A stretch of 64,000 nucleotides of DNA from Homoserinimonas sp044769865 (GTDB lineage Bacteria > Actinomycetota > Actinomycetes > Actinomycetales > Microbacteriaceae). Shown here piece after piece: positions 8,111-16,242 of this stretch. The notes beneath the pieces are model-generated. The model was given only the letters and a program-made list of their open reading frames with translations, made no database searches and had not been told where the DNA came from. The stretch covers positions 806,001 through 870,000 of the forward strand of contig NZ_JBIZWA010000001.1 in the NCBI RefSeq assembly GCF_044769865.1. Reading direction: 5' to 3'. Each line of letters opens with the position of its first letter. The first letter of the stretch is position 1. The position numbers and the translations under genes are program-made.

Positions 8111-9031
8111 TTAGTTCGCGTTGGCCTTGAGCCAGGCGAAGGGGTCGATCGGCGTGCCGTCGGCGTGGATCTCGAGGTGGAGGTGCGCACCCGTCGAGGC
8201 GCCCGTGCTGCCGACGGCGCCGATGACGGTGCCCACCGAGACTGGCTGTCCCGCAGCAACCTGGATCGAACCCCACGCCATGTGGGCGTAGATGCTCTGG
8301 ATGCGCTGACCATTGACCACATGATCGATGATCACGTGGTTGCCGAGGCCGCCGCCGTCGAGCTTGACCGCGCTGACGACACCCTCGGTGATTGCCTGAA
8401 TGGGCACGCCTGCGCCCGGCGTGAAGTCAACGCCGAGGTGGTAGGTCGAGCAGTAGGAGCACGCCGCCCGGGGGCCGAAACCGTAGGAGATGGGTGCCGG
8501 GTGCACGAAGGGCCACTGGATGCTTCCAGCCGGGTTGTTCGTGTAGCTGAAGTTCGCGGAGGTCGCCGGCCGCTGCGCAACGAAGCGCACGGGCGGCACG
8601 TAGGCCTTGGCCGTGTAGCTGTCGCGGACGAGGTCGGTGGCCGCAGCATCCGCCGCCGACGCGACAACGCCGAGCGACTGCACGTCGTTTTCGGCAACCT
8701 CACTCGAGCTGAGCGACGACGCCTCGGCCTGGGGCGCAAGGCTCGTGCCGGAGATCGACGTGGAGACGAGCATGGCGGCGACACCGAACATCGCGCCCAT
8801 GCTCATGAGGGTGTGCATGACCTTGCGACCACGAGACGGGCCAGCCGACGCATCCCGGCCCTTCGGACGGAGACCCACGCGGCCCTTTGTGGCGACGACA
8901 GGCGCGACCGTCGCGACGGGCTCGCGCGCCGCCCGAATCGCGGGGGCCACCGACCTGCGCTGCGAGCGACGCTCCTGCTCACGCGCCTCGCGACGACTCG
9001 ACGGCACGCGGCCGTCTTCGGTTCGGGTCAT
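8111..9031 (-). CDS. Secreted M23-family peptidoglycan endopeptidase, paralogue 1
   Basis: 306 aa. Basic Arg-rich cytoplasmic start, one membrane segment (MHTLMSMGAMFGVAAMLVSTS), a variable linker, then the C-terminal LytM domain: YHLGVDFTPGAG and THLHLEIHADG supply the zinc ligands (HxxxD and HxH). It probably cuts stem-peptide cross-links and is anchored in or exported through the membrane. Start ATG 9031 is chosen for AGGAGAA upstream. It ends WLKANAN exactly like its neighbour at 9230, so the two are a tandem duplication. Catalytic residues look complete. Confidence 0.88.
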   Translation of the reverse strand: MTRTEDGRVPSSRREAREQERRSQRRSVAPAIRAAREPVATVAPVVATKGRVGLRPKGRDASAGPSRGRKVMHTLMSMGAMFGVAAMLVSTSISGTSLAPQAEASSLSSSEVAENDVQSLGVVASAADAAATDLVRDSYTAKAYVPPVRFVAQRPATSANFSYTNNPAGSIQWPFVHPAPISYGFGPRAACSYCSTYHLGVDFTPGAGVPIQAITEGVVSAVKLDGGGLGNHVIIDHVVNGQRIQSIYAHMAWGSIQVAAGQPVSVGTVIGAVGSTGASTGAHLHLEIHADGTPIDPFAWLKANAN

Positions 9032-9152
9032 GAAAGGTGTTCTCCTACGCGCAGTGCATCGGGATTTCTCACTGCTGTACTGAACGCCCCGGGTAGCTCG
9101 GGCGTTTTGTAACGGATTCATAAACCCTAACGCACGCCGGATATCAAGCGGA

Positions 9153-9168
9153 ACCCCCTTCTGGGGGT
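9153..9168 (-). terminator. Short GC hairpin after M23 paralogue 2
   Basis: ACCCCC (9153-9158), loop TTCT, GGGGGT (9163-9168), lying 60-80 bases past the stop of the 9230-10180 gene in its direction of transcription. Confidence 0.5.
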
Positions 9169-9229
9169 GTTTCGTTACCAGCGGTTCAGCGCGCGTTCAT
9201 GCAATGCGCGCCAGCCGGCGTGTCGAAGG

Positions 9230-10180
9230 TCAGTTGGCGTTGGCCTTGAGCCAGACGTAGGGGTCGACCGGGGTGCCGTCGAGGTGCACCTCGAAGTGCA
9301 GGTGCGCACCCGTCGAGGTGCCCGTGTTGCCGACCGCGCCGACCACCGTGCCGACCGTGACCTGCTGGCCGGTGGCGACCTGGATGGAGCCCCACTGCAT
9401 GTGCGCGTACACGGTGGTCACGCGCTGGCCGTTGATGACGTGGTCGATGATCACGTGGTTGCCGAGGCCGCCACTGTGAAGGTTGACCGCGCTGACGACG
9501 CCATCGGCCATCGCCTGGATGGGAACGCCCGAGCCGGGCGTGAAGTCAATGCCGAGGTGGTAGCTCGAGCAGTAGGAGCAGACGTTGCGGGGCCCGAAAC
9601 CGGAGCTGATCGGCACCGAACCAACGAAGGGCCACTGGATCGAACCATTCGGGTTGTTGCTGTACGAGAAATTCGGGTTGCCACGGAGGGCCGCGATCTG
9701 CTGCTGGAAGGACTTGGCCTCGTAGCTGTCACGCGTGACTGTGTCGGTTTCCGCCGCGGCAACCGCCGCCTCGACGTTCACCATGACGTCCTGTGCCGGC
9801 ACTGCCGCCATCGCGGCAGGGGACTGCGATTTGTCTGCAGCACTTGCGGCAGCGGCAAGGTCGTCAGCCGTGTAGAAGGCGGTAGCGGGCACCGAGGTCG
9901 ACACAAGGAGGGCGAACACGCCTGCCATCGCACTGATGCTGGCAAGCTGACCGATCATGGTGCGCTTGCTGCGCTTCGCTCGAGGCTGCGAGGCCGGGCG
10001 CTTGGCAACGGAACGCTTGACGAGCTTGCGGCTCGTGCTGGGCCGCATCGCGATATCGGAAGCATCGGATGTCGCGCGCTCAACCCGGCGGGAGCCGTGA
10101 CGCGTCGCGCGGCTCTGCTGTGCCTGCTCGGCAGCACGGCGCTCGCGGCGCGACGTAAATTCCCCCTGGGCCCCCGGCAT
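9230..10180 (-). CDS. Secreted M23-family peptidoglycan endopeptidase, paralogue 2
   Basis: 316 aa from ATG 10180. Arg/Lys-rich start, one membrane segment (LASISAMAGVFALLVSTS), linker, then a C-terminal LytM domain with YHLGIDFTPGSG and AHLHFEVHLDG zinc-ligand motifs and the same WLKANAN end as paralogue 1. The linkers differ and the catalytic domains are nearly alike, suggesting duplication followed by divergence in targeting. The start is uncertain: GTG at 10219 is also in frame and overlaps the stop of a possible 15-codon upstream ORF (TAGTG). A long leader separates it from hisN-like 10391. Confidence 0.86.
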   Translation of the reverse strand: MPGAQGEFTSRRERRAAEQAQQSRATRHGSRRVERATSDASDIAMRPSTSRKLVKRSVAKRPASQPRAKRSKRTMIGQLASISAMAGVFALLVSTSVPATAFYTADDLAAAASAADKSQSPAAMAAVPAQDVMVNVEAAVAAAETDTVTRDSYEAKSFQQQIAALRGNPNFSYSNNPNGSIQWPFVGSVPISSGFGPRNVCSYCSSYHLGIDFTPGSGVPIQAMADGVVSAVNLHSGGLGNHVIIDHVINGQRVTTVYAHMQWGSIQVATGQQVTVGTVVGAVGNTGTSTGAHLHFEVHLDGTPVDPYVWLKANAN

Positions 10181-10218
10181 GGACGCACCCTGGAGGGCGC
10201 CCTCGTTGCTCGCTGCCA

Positions 10219-10266
10219 CTACGCGGATTCCGGCGTTTCTACAGCGCGGCTCGACGTTCGGGACAT
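10219..10266 (-). CDS. Possible 15-codon leader ORF before M23 paralogue 2
   Basis: ATG 10266 follows TAGGAG with 7-nt spacing, a better ribosome site than that of the M23 gene itself. The 15-residue frame (MSRTSSRAVETPESA) stops at TAG, whose G is also the first base of an in-frame GTG of the M23 gene. It may couple translation. No homologue is known to me and it may be chance. Confidence 0.3.
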   Translation of the reverse strand: MSRTSSRAVETPESA

Positions 10267-10273
10267 GGCACAA

Positions 10274-10390
10274 CTCCTACACAATTGACCAGCTCGGGTT
10301 CGGGTACGGCTGGTCCGATGACGTTTCTCACAAAGACATACGGGTGGTTACCTCGAAAGGCAACCCAACGAGGCTACCCCGGGGCCCCTT
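10274..10390 (-). other. Structured leader region upstream of M23 paralogue 2
   Basis: On the minus strand this stretch holds a stem GACCAGC/GCTGGTC enclosing CGTACCCGAACCCGA, and upstream a CCTCG/CGAGG stem around TTGGGTTGCC. Cell-wall hydrolase genes of Actinobacteria often carry c-di-AMP (ydaO) riboswitches, and ACCCGAA recalls that motif, but the rest of the consensus is not evident. Listed only as a structured leader. Confidence 0.25.
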
Positions 10391-11203
10391 TTATTCCCAG
10401 TCGGAGGCCGAGATTAACAGGGTCCTCTCAAGGAACTCGGCGAGCGGAGCATCCGCCGCCAGGGTGAAGGTGGCAGAAGGGGACGTTCCCTCCCAGCCCG
10501 TCACGCGGGCCCCCGCCTCACGTGCGATGAGCGCTCCCGCGGCGTGGTCCCACGGCTGCAGACCGGTCTCGAAGTAGGCGTCGAGGCGGCCGCACGCAAC
10601 GGCACACAGGTCGAGCGAGGCTGCCCCGATTCGCCGGATGTCGCGCACCTGCGACAGCAGCCCGACGAGTGCCTTCGCCTGCGCGACCCGCACCTCGGGG
10701 CGGTAGCCGAAACCCGTGCCGACGAGGGCACGCTCGGGTGGGACATCCGTCGTCGCTTGGATCGGACGACCGTCGAGTGTCGCACCGCCACCGGCCGTGG
10801 CCGCGAACAGCTCCCCCGACTCGGGGTTGAACACGACACCGGCAACCGCCCTCCACGTCAACGGATCGGGCTCGCCCTCCACGACCGCGATGCTCACGGC
10901 GTACTGCGGGATGCCATAGAGATAGTTGACTGTGCCGTCGATCGGATCGACGACCCAGGTGAGCCCGCTCGAGCCGACCTCCGCGCCGCTCTCCTCGCCG
11001 AAGAAGCCGTCCTCGGGCCGCTCCGCCTTGAGACGGTCCCTGATGAGCGCCTCGACCTCCCGGTCGGCGTGCGTGACGATGTCGACCGCCGTCGACTTGC
11101 TCGCGGCCACGCTCACGCCCTCCACCCGGCGCCTACGAGCAAGCACTCCCGCCTCGCGCGCAAGGTCGGAGGCGAACGACAAGAGCTGTGCGGCATCAGT
11201 CAT
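10391..11203 (-). CDS. Inositol monophosphatase family protein (HisN/SuhB-like)
   Basis: 270 aa. Magnesium-dependent phosphatase. Motifs in order: FFGEESG (metal ligand Glu-Glu), WVVDPIDGTVNYLYG (metal-binding DPIDGT) and LQPWDHAAGALIAREAG near the C-terminus (WDxAAG). Actinobacterial members hydrolyse inositol-1-phosphate or histidinol phosphate. No his genes are nearby, so the substrate stays open. Divergent from the lipoprotein gene at 11351. ATG 11203 gives the family's usual N-terminus. Confidence 0.88.
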   Translation of the reverse strand: MTDAAQLLSFASDLAREAGVLARRRRVEGVSVAASKSTAVDIVTHADREVEALIRDRLKAERPEDGFFGEESGAEVGSSGLTWVVDPIDGTVNYLYGIPQYAVSIAVVEGEPDPLTWRAVAGVVFNPESGELFAATAGGGATLDGRPIQATTDVPPERALVGTGFGYRPEVRVAQAKALVGLLSQVRDIRRIGAASLDLCAVACGRLDAYFETGLQPWDHAAGALIAREAGARVTGWEGTSPSATFTLAADAPLAEFLERTLLISASDWE

Positions 11204-11350
11204 GGGGCCACTCTTTCACGCTCACTCCCGTCGCGCCTGAGATACATCGCAGGCACCCTCCATGTCATCCTCCGGGCCGACTCGCACGCCGGATGGCGCT
11301 GGAAGGCTTGGGCACGCCAGACCGGCACGTACCCCCTGAGGAGCCCCCGA

Positions 11351-12322
11351 ATGAGAAGACTTCCCACCATCACGGCCGCCGCAGCCGTCACCCTGGCCTG
11401 CATCCTGACGGGCTGTTCGACGGGCGGCGCGGGCGGCGGTGAACTCTCCATCGAAGACTCGCCGCTCAACCAGTACTTCGCAGCGGGCTACAGCGGAGAA
11501 GGCTCGGCAGAAGACCAGAAGCGCATGGAGGAACGGGAGAAGAAGCGCGAAGAACTCATCGCGAGCTGCATGGCGGATGAGGGCTTCGAGTACACGCCCG
11601 AACTCGCGAGCTTCGAGCCCGCCGCCTCCGACGAGGACGAGATCGACCCCATGTCACGTGAGTACGCCGAGGTGTACGGCTACGGCGTCGTGACGAACCC
11701 GTGGTCGAGCGACGCCGAAGCCGAGGAGCCGGAGGAGGTCAACAAGAACCAGCTCTACATCGACTCCCTCTCCGAATCAGAATCGACCGCCTACTACGAG
11801 GCGCTCTACGGCGCGGTCGAAGACGACGTCGACGAATACCGCTGGGAGGATGCCGGATGCCAGGGGTATGCCCAGCACGAGATGTCGGGCGAAGACCCTT
11901 GGGAGGCCGAGCAGTTCGCCGGGCTGCGCGACAAGCTGCAGGGGCTCTACGCGGAACTCGAGCGCTCACCCGAACTCGCCGCACTCGAGCGCGAGTGGTC
12001 GAACTGCATGCAGGAGGCCGGCGAGCCCGGTTTTGACACACAGATGTCGGCGGCGAACTCGATCTACGACGAGATCAATCGCATCTACGAAGCATCCGCC
12101 GAGACCGACCCGGAGGGCCTCAGCGACCCGAGCGACAGCCCCGAGATGAAGGCGCTCGGCGAACGTGAGATCGAGCTCGCGCTCGTCGACCACGACTGCC
12201 GTGAGGAGACTTCGTACATGGAGAAGGCGTTGAAGATCCAGTTCGACCTCGAGGCACGGTTCGTCGACGCCAACAAGGCCGAACTCGAGGCCTTCAAGGC
12301 CGCACTCGAGCAGGGCAGGTAG
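11351..12322 (+). CDS. Putative lipoprotein of unknown function
   Basis: 323 aa. Signal peptide with lipobox LTGC (Cys22), then a very acidic, Glu-rich helical protein. Cysteines recur in similar contexts (LIASCMADEGFEY, WEDAGCQGYA, REWSNCMQEAG, VDHDCREE), suggesting disulphides outside the cell. ATG 11351 has GAGGAG 7 nt upstream. The stop is two bases before the adaptor gene, so it is the first gene of a four-gene export operon (lipoprotein, adaptor, ATPase, permease). No family recognised. It may act as an extracytoplasmic partner of that system. Confidence 0.75.
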   Translation: MRRLPTITAAAAVTLACILTGCSTGGAGGGELSIEDSPLNQYFAAGYSGEGSAEDQKRMEEREKKREELIASCMADEGFEYTPELASFEPAASDEDEIDPMSREYAEVYGYGVVTNPWSSDAEAEEPEEVNKNQLYIDSLSESESTAYYEALYGAVEDDVDEYRWEDAGCQGYAQHEMSGEDPWEAEQFAGLRDKLQGLYAELERSPELAALEREWSNCMQEAGEPGFDTQMSAANSIYDEINRIYEASAETDPEGLSDPSDSPEMKALGEREIELALVDHDCREETSYMEKALKIQFDLEARFVDANKAELEAFKAALEQGR

Positions 12323-12324
12323 GC

Positions 12325-13854
12325 ATGGAGGAGCGCACGGAGCTGATCGAGGTCGCGGGGGACGGGCATCCGTCGTCCGACGCGGCTCGCGTCGCGGGAT
12401 GGGGGCGCGTGCTGCGTGGCAACCGCGTGCTGTGGGTTGTTGCGGCGAGCGCCGTGCTCGCCCTCGTCGCGGGCCTGCTGATCGGGCGCTTCATTGCACC
12501 CGCCGAAGCCGGCGAGGCGCCCGAACGGGGTCTCGTGACGGTGCCAGTCGAGTTCGGCCCCCTCAGCAACGACGTGACCCTGCGGGCCGACGTCGGTTAC
12601 GCGGACGCGGTGCACGTGACGGTCGACACCGCCTCGCTCGACGGCGCGGCCATCGTCACTGGCCAGGTGCCCGAGCAGGGTGCCGAGCTCGCGACCCTCT
12701 CGGTCGCCCTCGAGGTCGCTGGCCGACCGATCATCGTGCTCCCGGGCGAGCTGCCCGCCTACCGCACGCTGCGGGTCGGCGTCTCCGGACCCGACGTGCT
12801 GCAGTTGAAGCAGGCGCTGACCGCGCTCGGCATCGGCGTCGGGGATGCCACCTCCCCCATGTTCGACCGCACGACCGCCGAGGGCGTCAGGCAGCTCTAC
12901 GCCCAGGTCGGCTACCCCGCGCCGGCACCCGCGGAGGGCGCGACCGAGATGCTCCGCAGTGCCGAGGAAGCGCTCCGGAGCGCGCAGGGCGCCGTCGCGG
13001 CGGCGCAGCAGGGCCTCGCCGCGGCGGGAGCCGGCCCAAGCACGCTCGACGTCTGGCAGGCCGACGTCGCGGTGGCGGATGCCGAGCGGGCAGTCGAGGC
13101 CGCCCGCGCAAGCGGCGGGGACGTGCAGGGCGCCGAGTGGGCGCTCAAGACCGCCCAGCTCCAACGCGAACAGCTGTTCGCCGCAAGGGACACGAGCGCT
13201 GAGCAGGCCGAACTCGCATCCGCTCGCGCGCAGGTGCAGGCGGCGACGGATGCCCTCTCGGAGGCGCAACTCGGGGTGCTCCCCCACCTGCCGGCCAGCG
13301 AGGTCGCCTACCTCACCGAACTGCCGCGCCGCGTCGACTCCGTCAACGTCGCGCGGGGCGCCGCCGTCCAGGGTCCGGTCATGACCGTCTCGGGCGCATC
13401 AGTGCGACTCACGGGCGCAGCGGCCGAGGCGGATGCCCGACTCCTGAGCGTCGGAGGCGAAGCGTCATTCGAACTCCCCGACGGCACGGTCGTGGGCGCG
13501 ACGATCGCCGCGATCGAGGAAGCGAAGGGTGAGGCATCCCGTCGCACCGTCCTCCTCGACCCGGCCGAACTCACGCCGGAACAGGTCGAGCAGATCAAGG
13601 GCAAGAACGTGCGCGTGCGGGTGCCCGTCGGGGCCACGGAGGGCGACGTGCTCTCCGTGCCGCTCGCCGCGCTCACGGCCGGCCCGGGCGGCGAGGAACG
13701 CGTCGAGATCGTCGAATCCGACCCGCGCGACGGCGAGGACGCGAAGACCCGCATGGTGCTCGTCGAGACAGGGCTGGCCGCGCGTGGTGCCGTCGAGATT
13801 CGCCCCCTCGACGGTGAGATCGAGGAAGGCGCGCTCGTGGTGGTCGGGCGATGA
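12325..13854 (+). CDS. Membrane fusion/adaptor protein with peptidoglycan-binding domain (MacA-like)
   Basis: 509 aa. N-terminal membrane anchor (about residues 33-57), a beta region, a peptidoglycan-binding-like segment (GVSGPDVLQLKQALTALGIG, about 150-170), an Ala/Glu-rich coiled coil (about 210-310) and C-terminal beta domains. This is the layout of actinobacterial adaptors paired with MacB-type ABC exporters. Starts two bases after the lipoprotein stop and overlaps the ATPase gene by 4 nt (ATGA). It probably links the permease to the cell wall. Substrate unknown. Confidence 0.8.
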   Translation: MEERTELIEVAGDGHPSSDAARVAGWGRVLRGNRVLWVVAASAVLALVAGLLIGRFIAPAEAGEAPERGLVTVPVEFGPLSNDVTLRADVGYADAVHVTVDTASLDGAAIVTGQVPEQGAELATLSVALEVAGRPIIVLPGELPAYRTLRVGVSGPDVLQLKQALTALGIGVGDATSPMFDRTTAEGVRQLYAQVGYPAPAPAEGATEMLRSAEEALRSAQGAVAAAQQGLAAAGAGPSTLDVWQADVAVADAERAVEAARASGGDVQGAEWALKTAQLQREQLFAARDTSAEQAELASARAQVQAATDALSEAQLGVLPHLPASEVAYLTELPRRVDSVNVARGAAVQGPVMTVSGASVRLTGAAAEADARLLSVGGEASFELPDGTVVGATIAAIEEAKGEASRRTVLLDPAELTPEQVEQIKGKNVRVRVPVGATEGDVLSVPLAALTAGPGGEERVEIVESDPRDGEDAKTRMVLVETGLAARGAVEIRPLDGEIEEGALVVVGR

Positions 13855-14567
13855 GCGCGGTCGCGCTGGCGTCTGCTTCGCCGGGGCTCACGCCCGTGGC
13901 ATCCGTTCTGGCACTGCGGGATGTGACGCGCTCCTTCCCCGGACCGCCCGAGGTGCAGGCGCTCAAGGGCGTCTCACTCTCGGCCGCGCCCGGCGACTAC
14001 ATCTCGATCGTGGGGCCGAGCGGGTCTGGCAAGTCGACCATGCTCAACATCCTGGGCCTGCTCGACCGGCCGAGCGTGGGCGAGTACGAACTCGCGGGCG
14101 CGCGCACCGGCTCGCTCACCGACAACGAGCGCGCGGCACTGCGGGCGCGCTTCATCGGCTTCGTGTTCCAGTCGTTCCACCTCCTGCCGCGACGCACCGT
14201 GCTCGAGAACGTGCTGCTGCCGATGCTCTACAGCGGCGTGCCACGGGACGAGCGGATGCCACGGGCACGAGCCGCACTCGAACGCGTCGGCCTCGGCCAC
14301 CGCATGGACTACATGCCCGGGCTGCTCTCGGGCGGTGAACGGCAACGTGTCGCGGTGGCCCGCGCCGTCGTGAGTGCACCGCAGCTGCTCCTCGCCGACG
14401 AGCCCACCGGCAACCTCGACCAGCGCACCTCGGGCGACGTCATGTCACTCTTCGAGGAGCTCAACGCCGACGGGCTCACGCTCATCGTCATCACGCACGA
14501 CGCGGCCGTCGCGGAGCGGGCCCGCCGCAGCATCCGCATCTCCGACGGTCGATTGACGGAGCTGTGA
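13851..14567 (+). CDS. ABC transporter ATP-binding protein (MacB/LolD type)
   Basis: 238 aa cytoplasmic ATPase. Walker A GPSGSGKST, Q-loop FVFQSFHLLP, signature LLSGGERQRVAVARA, Walker B LLLADEPTGNLD and the switch His in VITHD. The sequence is typical of the LolD/MacB subclass that drives FtsX-fold permeases by mechanotransmission rather than classic transport. Overlaps both neighbours by 4 nt, so tightly coupled. Confidence 0.93.
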   Translation: MSAVALASASPGLTPVASVLALRDVTRSFPGPPEVQALKGVSLSAAPGDYISIVGPSGSGKSTMLNILGLLDRPSVGEYELAGARTGSLTDNERAALRARFIGFVFQSFHLLPRRTVLENVLLPMLYSGVPRDERMPRARAALERVGLGHRMDYMPGLLSGGERQRVAVARAVVSAPQLLLADEPTGNLDQRTSGDVMSLFEELNADGLTLIVITHDAAVAERARRSIRISDGRLTEL

Positions 14568-15829
14568 TGCGGCTGCCTCGCCTCGCGCGGTCGCGCGGCG
14601 CCCTCAGCCCCGACCGCTTCACCTTCCAGGACCTCGTCGCGGAGGCGACCGCCGACATCGGCACACGACCGGGGCGGCTCATCATGACCATCCTCGGCAC
14701 CGTCTTCGGCATCGGCTCGCTCGTCGCGACCCTCGGACTCGCGCAGACCGCGGCGGGGCAGATCGAGCGCCAGTTCGACGCCGTCGCGTCGACGCAGGTC
14801 GTCGTGACACCCGTCACGGCCGAGACGGGGGCGCAGAACGCGAGCGTCGCGGCGGGACGCCTGCCGTGGGACTCGGCACCGCGCGTGCAGCGGCTCGCCG
14901 GTGTCGAAGACGCGGCGCTCCTCGGCGAGGTGCGGCTGCCGGATGGCGCGGTCATCACCTCGGTGCCCGTGAACGACCCCTCCGCACCGGTGGCGGCCTC
15001 CCCTCACCTCTTCGCGGCATCCGGATCACTCCTCGCGGCAGACGAGGGCTCACTCGCGACGGGCCGACTCTTCGACGCCGGGCATGACACGCGCGGCGAC
15101 CGGGTCGCCGTGCTGGGCCCCCGAGCGGCGGAACGCCTCGGCATCAACCGCATCGACGCGCAGCCCTCGATCTTCGTCGGCGGGGTCGCCTACGCCGTCA
15201 TCGGCATCGTCGACGGCATGGAGCGTCGAAGCGACCTGCAGGACGCCGTCATCATCCCCATGGGGGCGGCCCGCGCGGACTTCGGGCTCGGAGCGCCGAC
15301 CGAACTCGCGATCCGCATCGCGGTCGGCGCGGGACCCCAGGTCGCTGAGCAGGCCGTGCTCGCACTGCAGCCGGATGAACCCGACACCCTCCGGGCGAGC
15401 GCGCCCGCCGCGGCATCCGACCTCAGCCTCAGCGTGCAGGCCGACGTCAACGTCGTGTTCCTACTATTGGGGGTCATCGCTCTGCTCGCTGGCGGGCTCG
15501 GAATCGCCAACGTGACGCTGCTCTCGGTTTTGGAGCGCGTCGGCGAGATCGGGCTGCGCCGGTCCCTCGGGGCGACACAGCGCCAGGTGGGCCGGCAGTT
15601 CATGGTCGAGTCGATCGTCATCGGCCTCATCGGCGGGCTCATCGGGGCCGCCGTCGGCGTCGTCACCGTCGTGCTCGTCGCCGTCGTGCAGGGCTGGACG
15701 CCCGTCACGAGCCCCTGGGTGGCGCTCGCCGGCACCGTGCTCGGGGCCGGCGTCGGCTGGGCCTCGGGCTGGTACCCGGCGTGGCGGGCCGGCCGCATCG
15801 AGCCCGTGACGGCGCTGCGCGGGAGTTGA
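14564..15829 (+). CDS. ABC transporter permease, FtsX/MacB fold
   Basis: 421 aa. One membrane helix near residues 45-60 after a short amphipathic start, a large external MacB-type periplasmic core domain (about 70-290), then three C-terminal helices. The FtsX-domain pattern LLSVLERVGEIGLRRSLGATQRQVGRQF is between helices 2 and 3. Terminal gene of the lipoprotein-adaptor-ATPase-permease operon. A composite palindrome follows the stop. It could export a peptide, lipid or antibiotic, or signal to wall enzymes; the sequence does not decide. Confidence 0.9.
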   Translation: MMRLPRLARSRGALSPDRFTFQDLVAEATADIGTRPGRLIMTILGTVFGIGSLVATLGLAQTAAGQIERQFDAVASTQVVVTPVTAETGAQNASVAAGRLPWDSAPRVQRLAGVEDAALLGEVRLPDGAVITSVPVNDPSAPVAASPHLFAASGSLLAADEGSLATGRLFDAGHDTRGDRVAVLGPRAAERLGINRIDAQPSIFVGGVAYAVIGIVDGMERRSDLQDAVIIPMGAARADFGLGAPTELAIRIAVGAGPQVAEQAVLALQPDEPDTLRASAPAAASDLSLSVQADVNVVFLLLGVIALLAGGLGIANVTLLSVLERVGEIGLRRSLGATQRQVGRQFMVESIVIGLIGGLIGAAVGVVTVVLVAVVQGWTPVTSPWVALAGTVLGAGVGWASGWYPAWRAGRIEPVTALRGS

Positions 15830-15844
15830 GCGGCTGCGGGCCGC

Positions 15845-15930
15845 GCGGTTTCTGCTGCACTTCTTGAATCGCTGCCGGGGTGTCGGCGGCCTGGAGCGCG
15901 TGTCGCGGCAAGAAGCGCATCAGAAACCGC
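15845..15930. repeat. Composite palindrome after the MacB-like gene
   Basis: Outer arms GCGGTTTCTG (15845-15854) and CAGAAACCGC (15921-15930), then symmetric 5-nt mismatched loops, then inner arms CTTCTTG (15860-15866) and CAAGAAG (15909-15915). Probable bidirectional terminator between the export operon and tRNA-Tyr. Confidence 0.5.
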
Positions 15931-15947
15931 AGGCGACGGCCGGCAAT

Positions 15948-15983
15948 GACGAAGGGCCCCGGCAAACGTCGGGGCCCTTCGTC
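15948..15983 (-). terminator. Terminator of tRNA-Tyr
   Basis: A 14-bp perfect stem, GACGAAGGGCCCCG (15948-15961) and CGGGGCCCTTCGTC (15970-15983), with an 8-nt loop, just downstream of the tRNA in its direction of transcription. Confidence 0.75.
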
Positions 15984-15991
15984 TCGTTGCG

Positions 15992-16073
15992 TGGCAAGTG
16001 AGGGATTCGAACCCCCGAAGGCTGAGCCGTCTGATTTACAGTCAGATCCCTTTGGCCGCTTGGGTAACTTGCC
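15992..16073 (-). tRNA. tRNA-Tyr (anticodon GTA)
   Basis: 82-nt class II tRNA. Acceptor arms GGCAAGT and ACTTGCC pair over 7 bp with discriminator A. Anticodon loop CTGTAAA is framed by TCTGA/TCAGA, there is a long variable arm (CGGCTCAGCCTTCG) and T-loop GGTTCGAATCC. CCA is not encoded. Confidence 0.96.
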
Positions 16074-16242
16074 CCGCTCCTCCGACCACGTGTATTCACC
16101 TGATCGAAGGCGCTCAGAAGAGAATACAGTGCGCCGAGGCTTGGTGCGAACCACGCTCCTCCCCAGCACGGGGCACGCCACCTTGGCCACGGGATGCACG
16201 GATGCGCGGCACCCTACGCGCACGACCGGGCACGCTGCATCC

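Noticed and set aside
9100..9180. MtrA-type direct repeats (GTTACA, GTAACG) near M23 paralogue 1
   Set aside because: MtrA controls such genes in relatives, but the spacing and orientation here are irregular, so no site is claimed.
10274..10390. c-di-AMP (ydaO) riboswitch before M23 paralogue 2
   Set aside because: ACCCGAACCCG and the gene context are suggestive, but the paired GGGG-AAACC half of the motif is not evident. An Rfam covariance search of 10181-10390 would decide.
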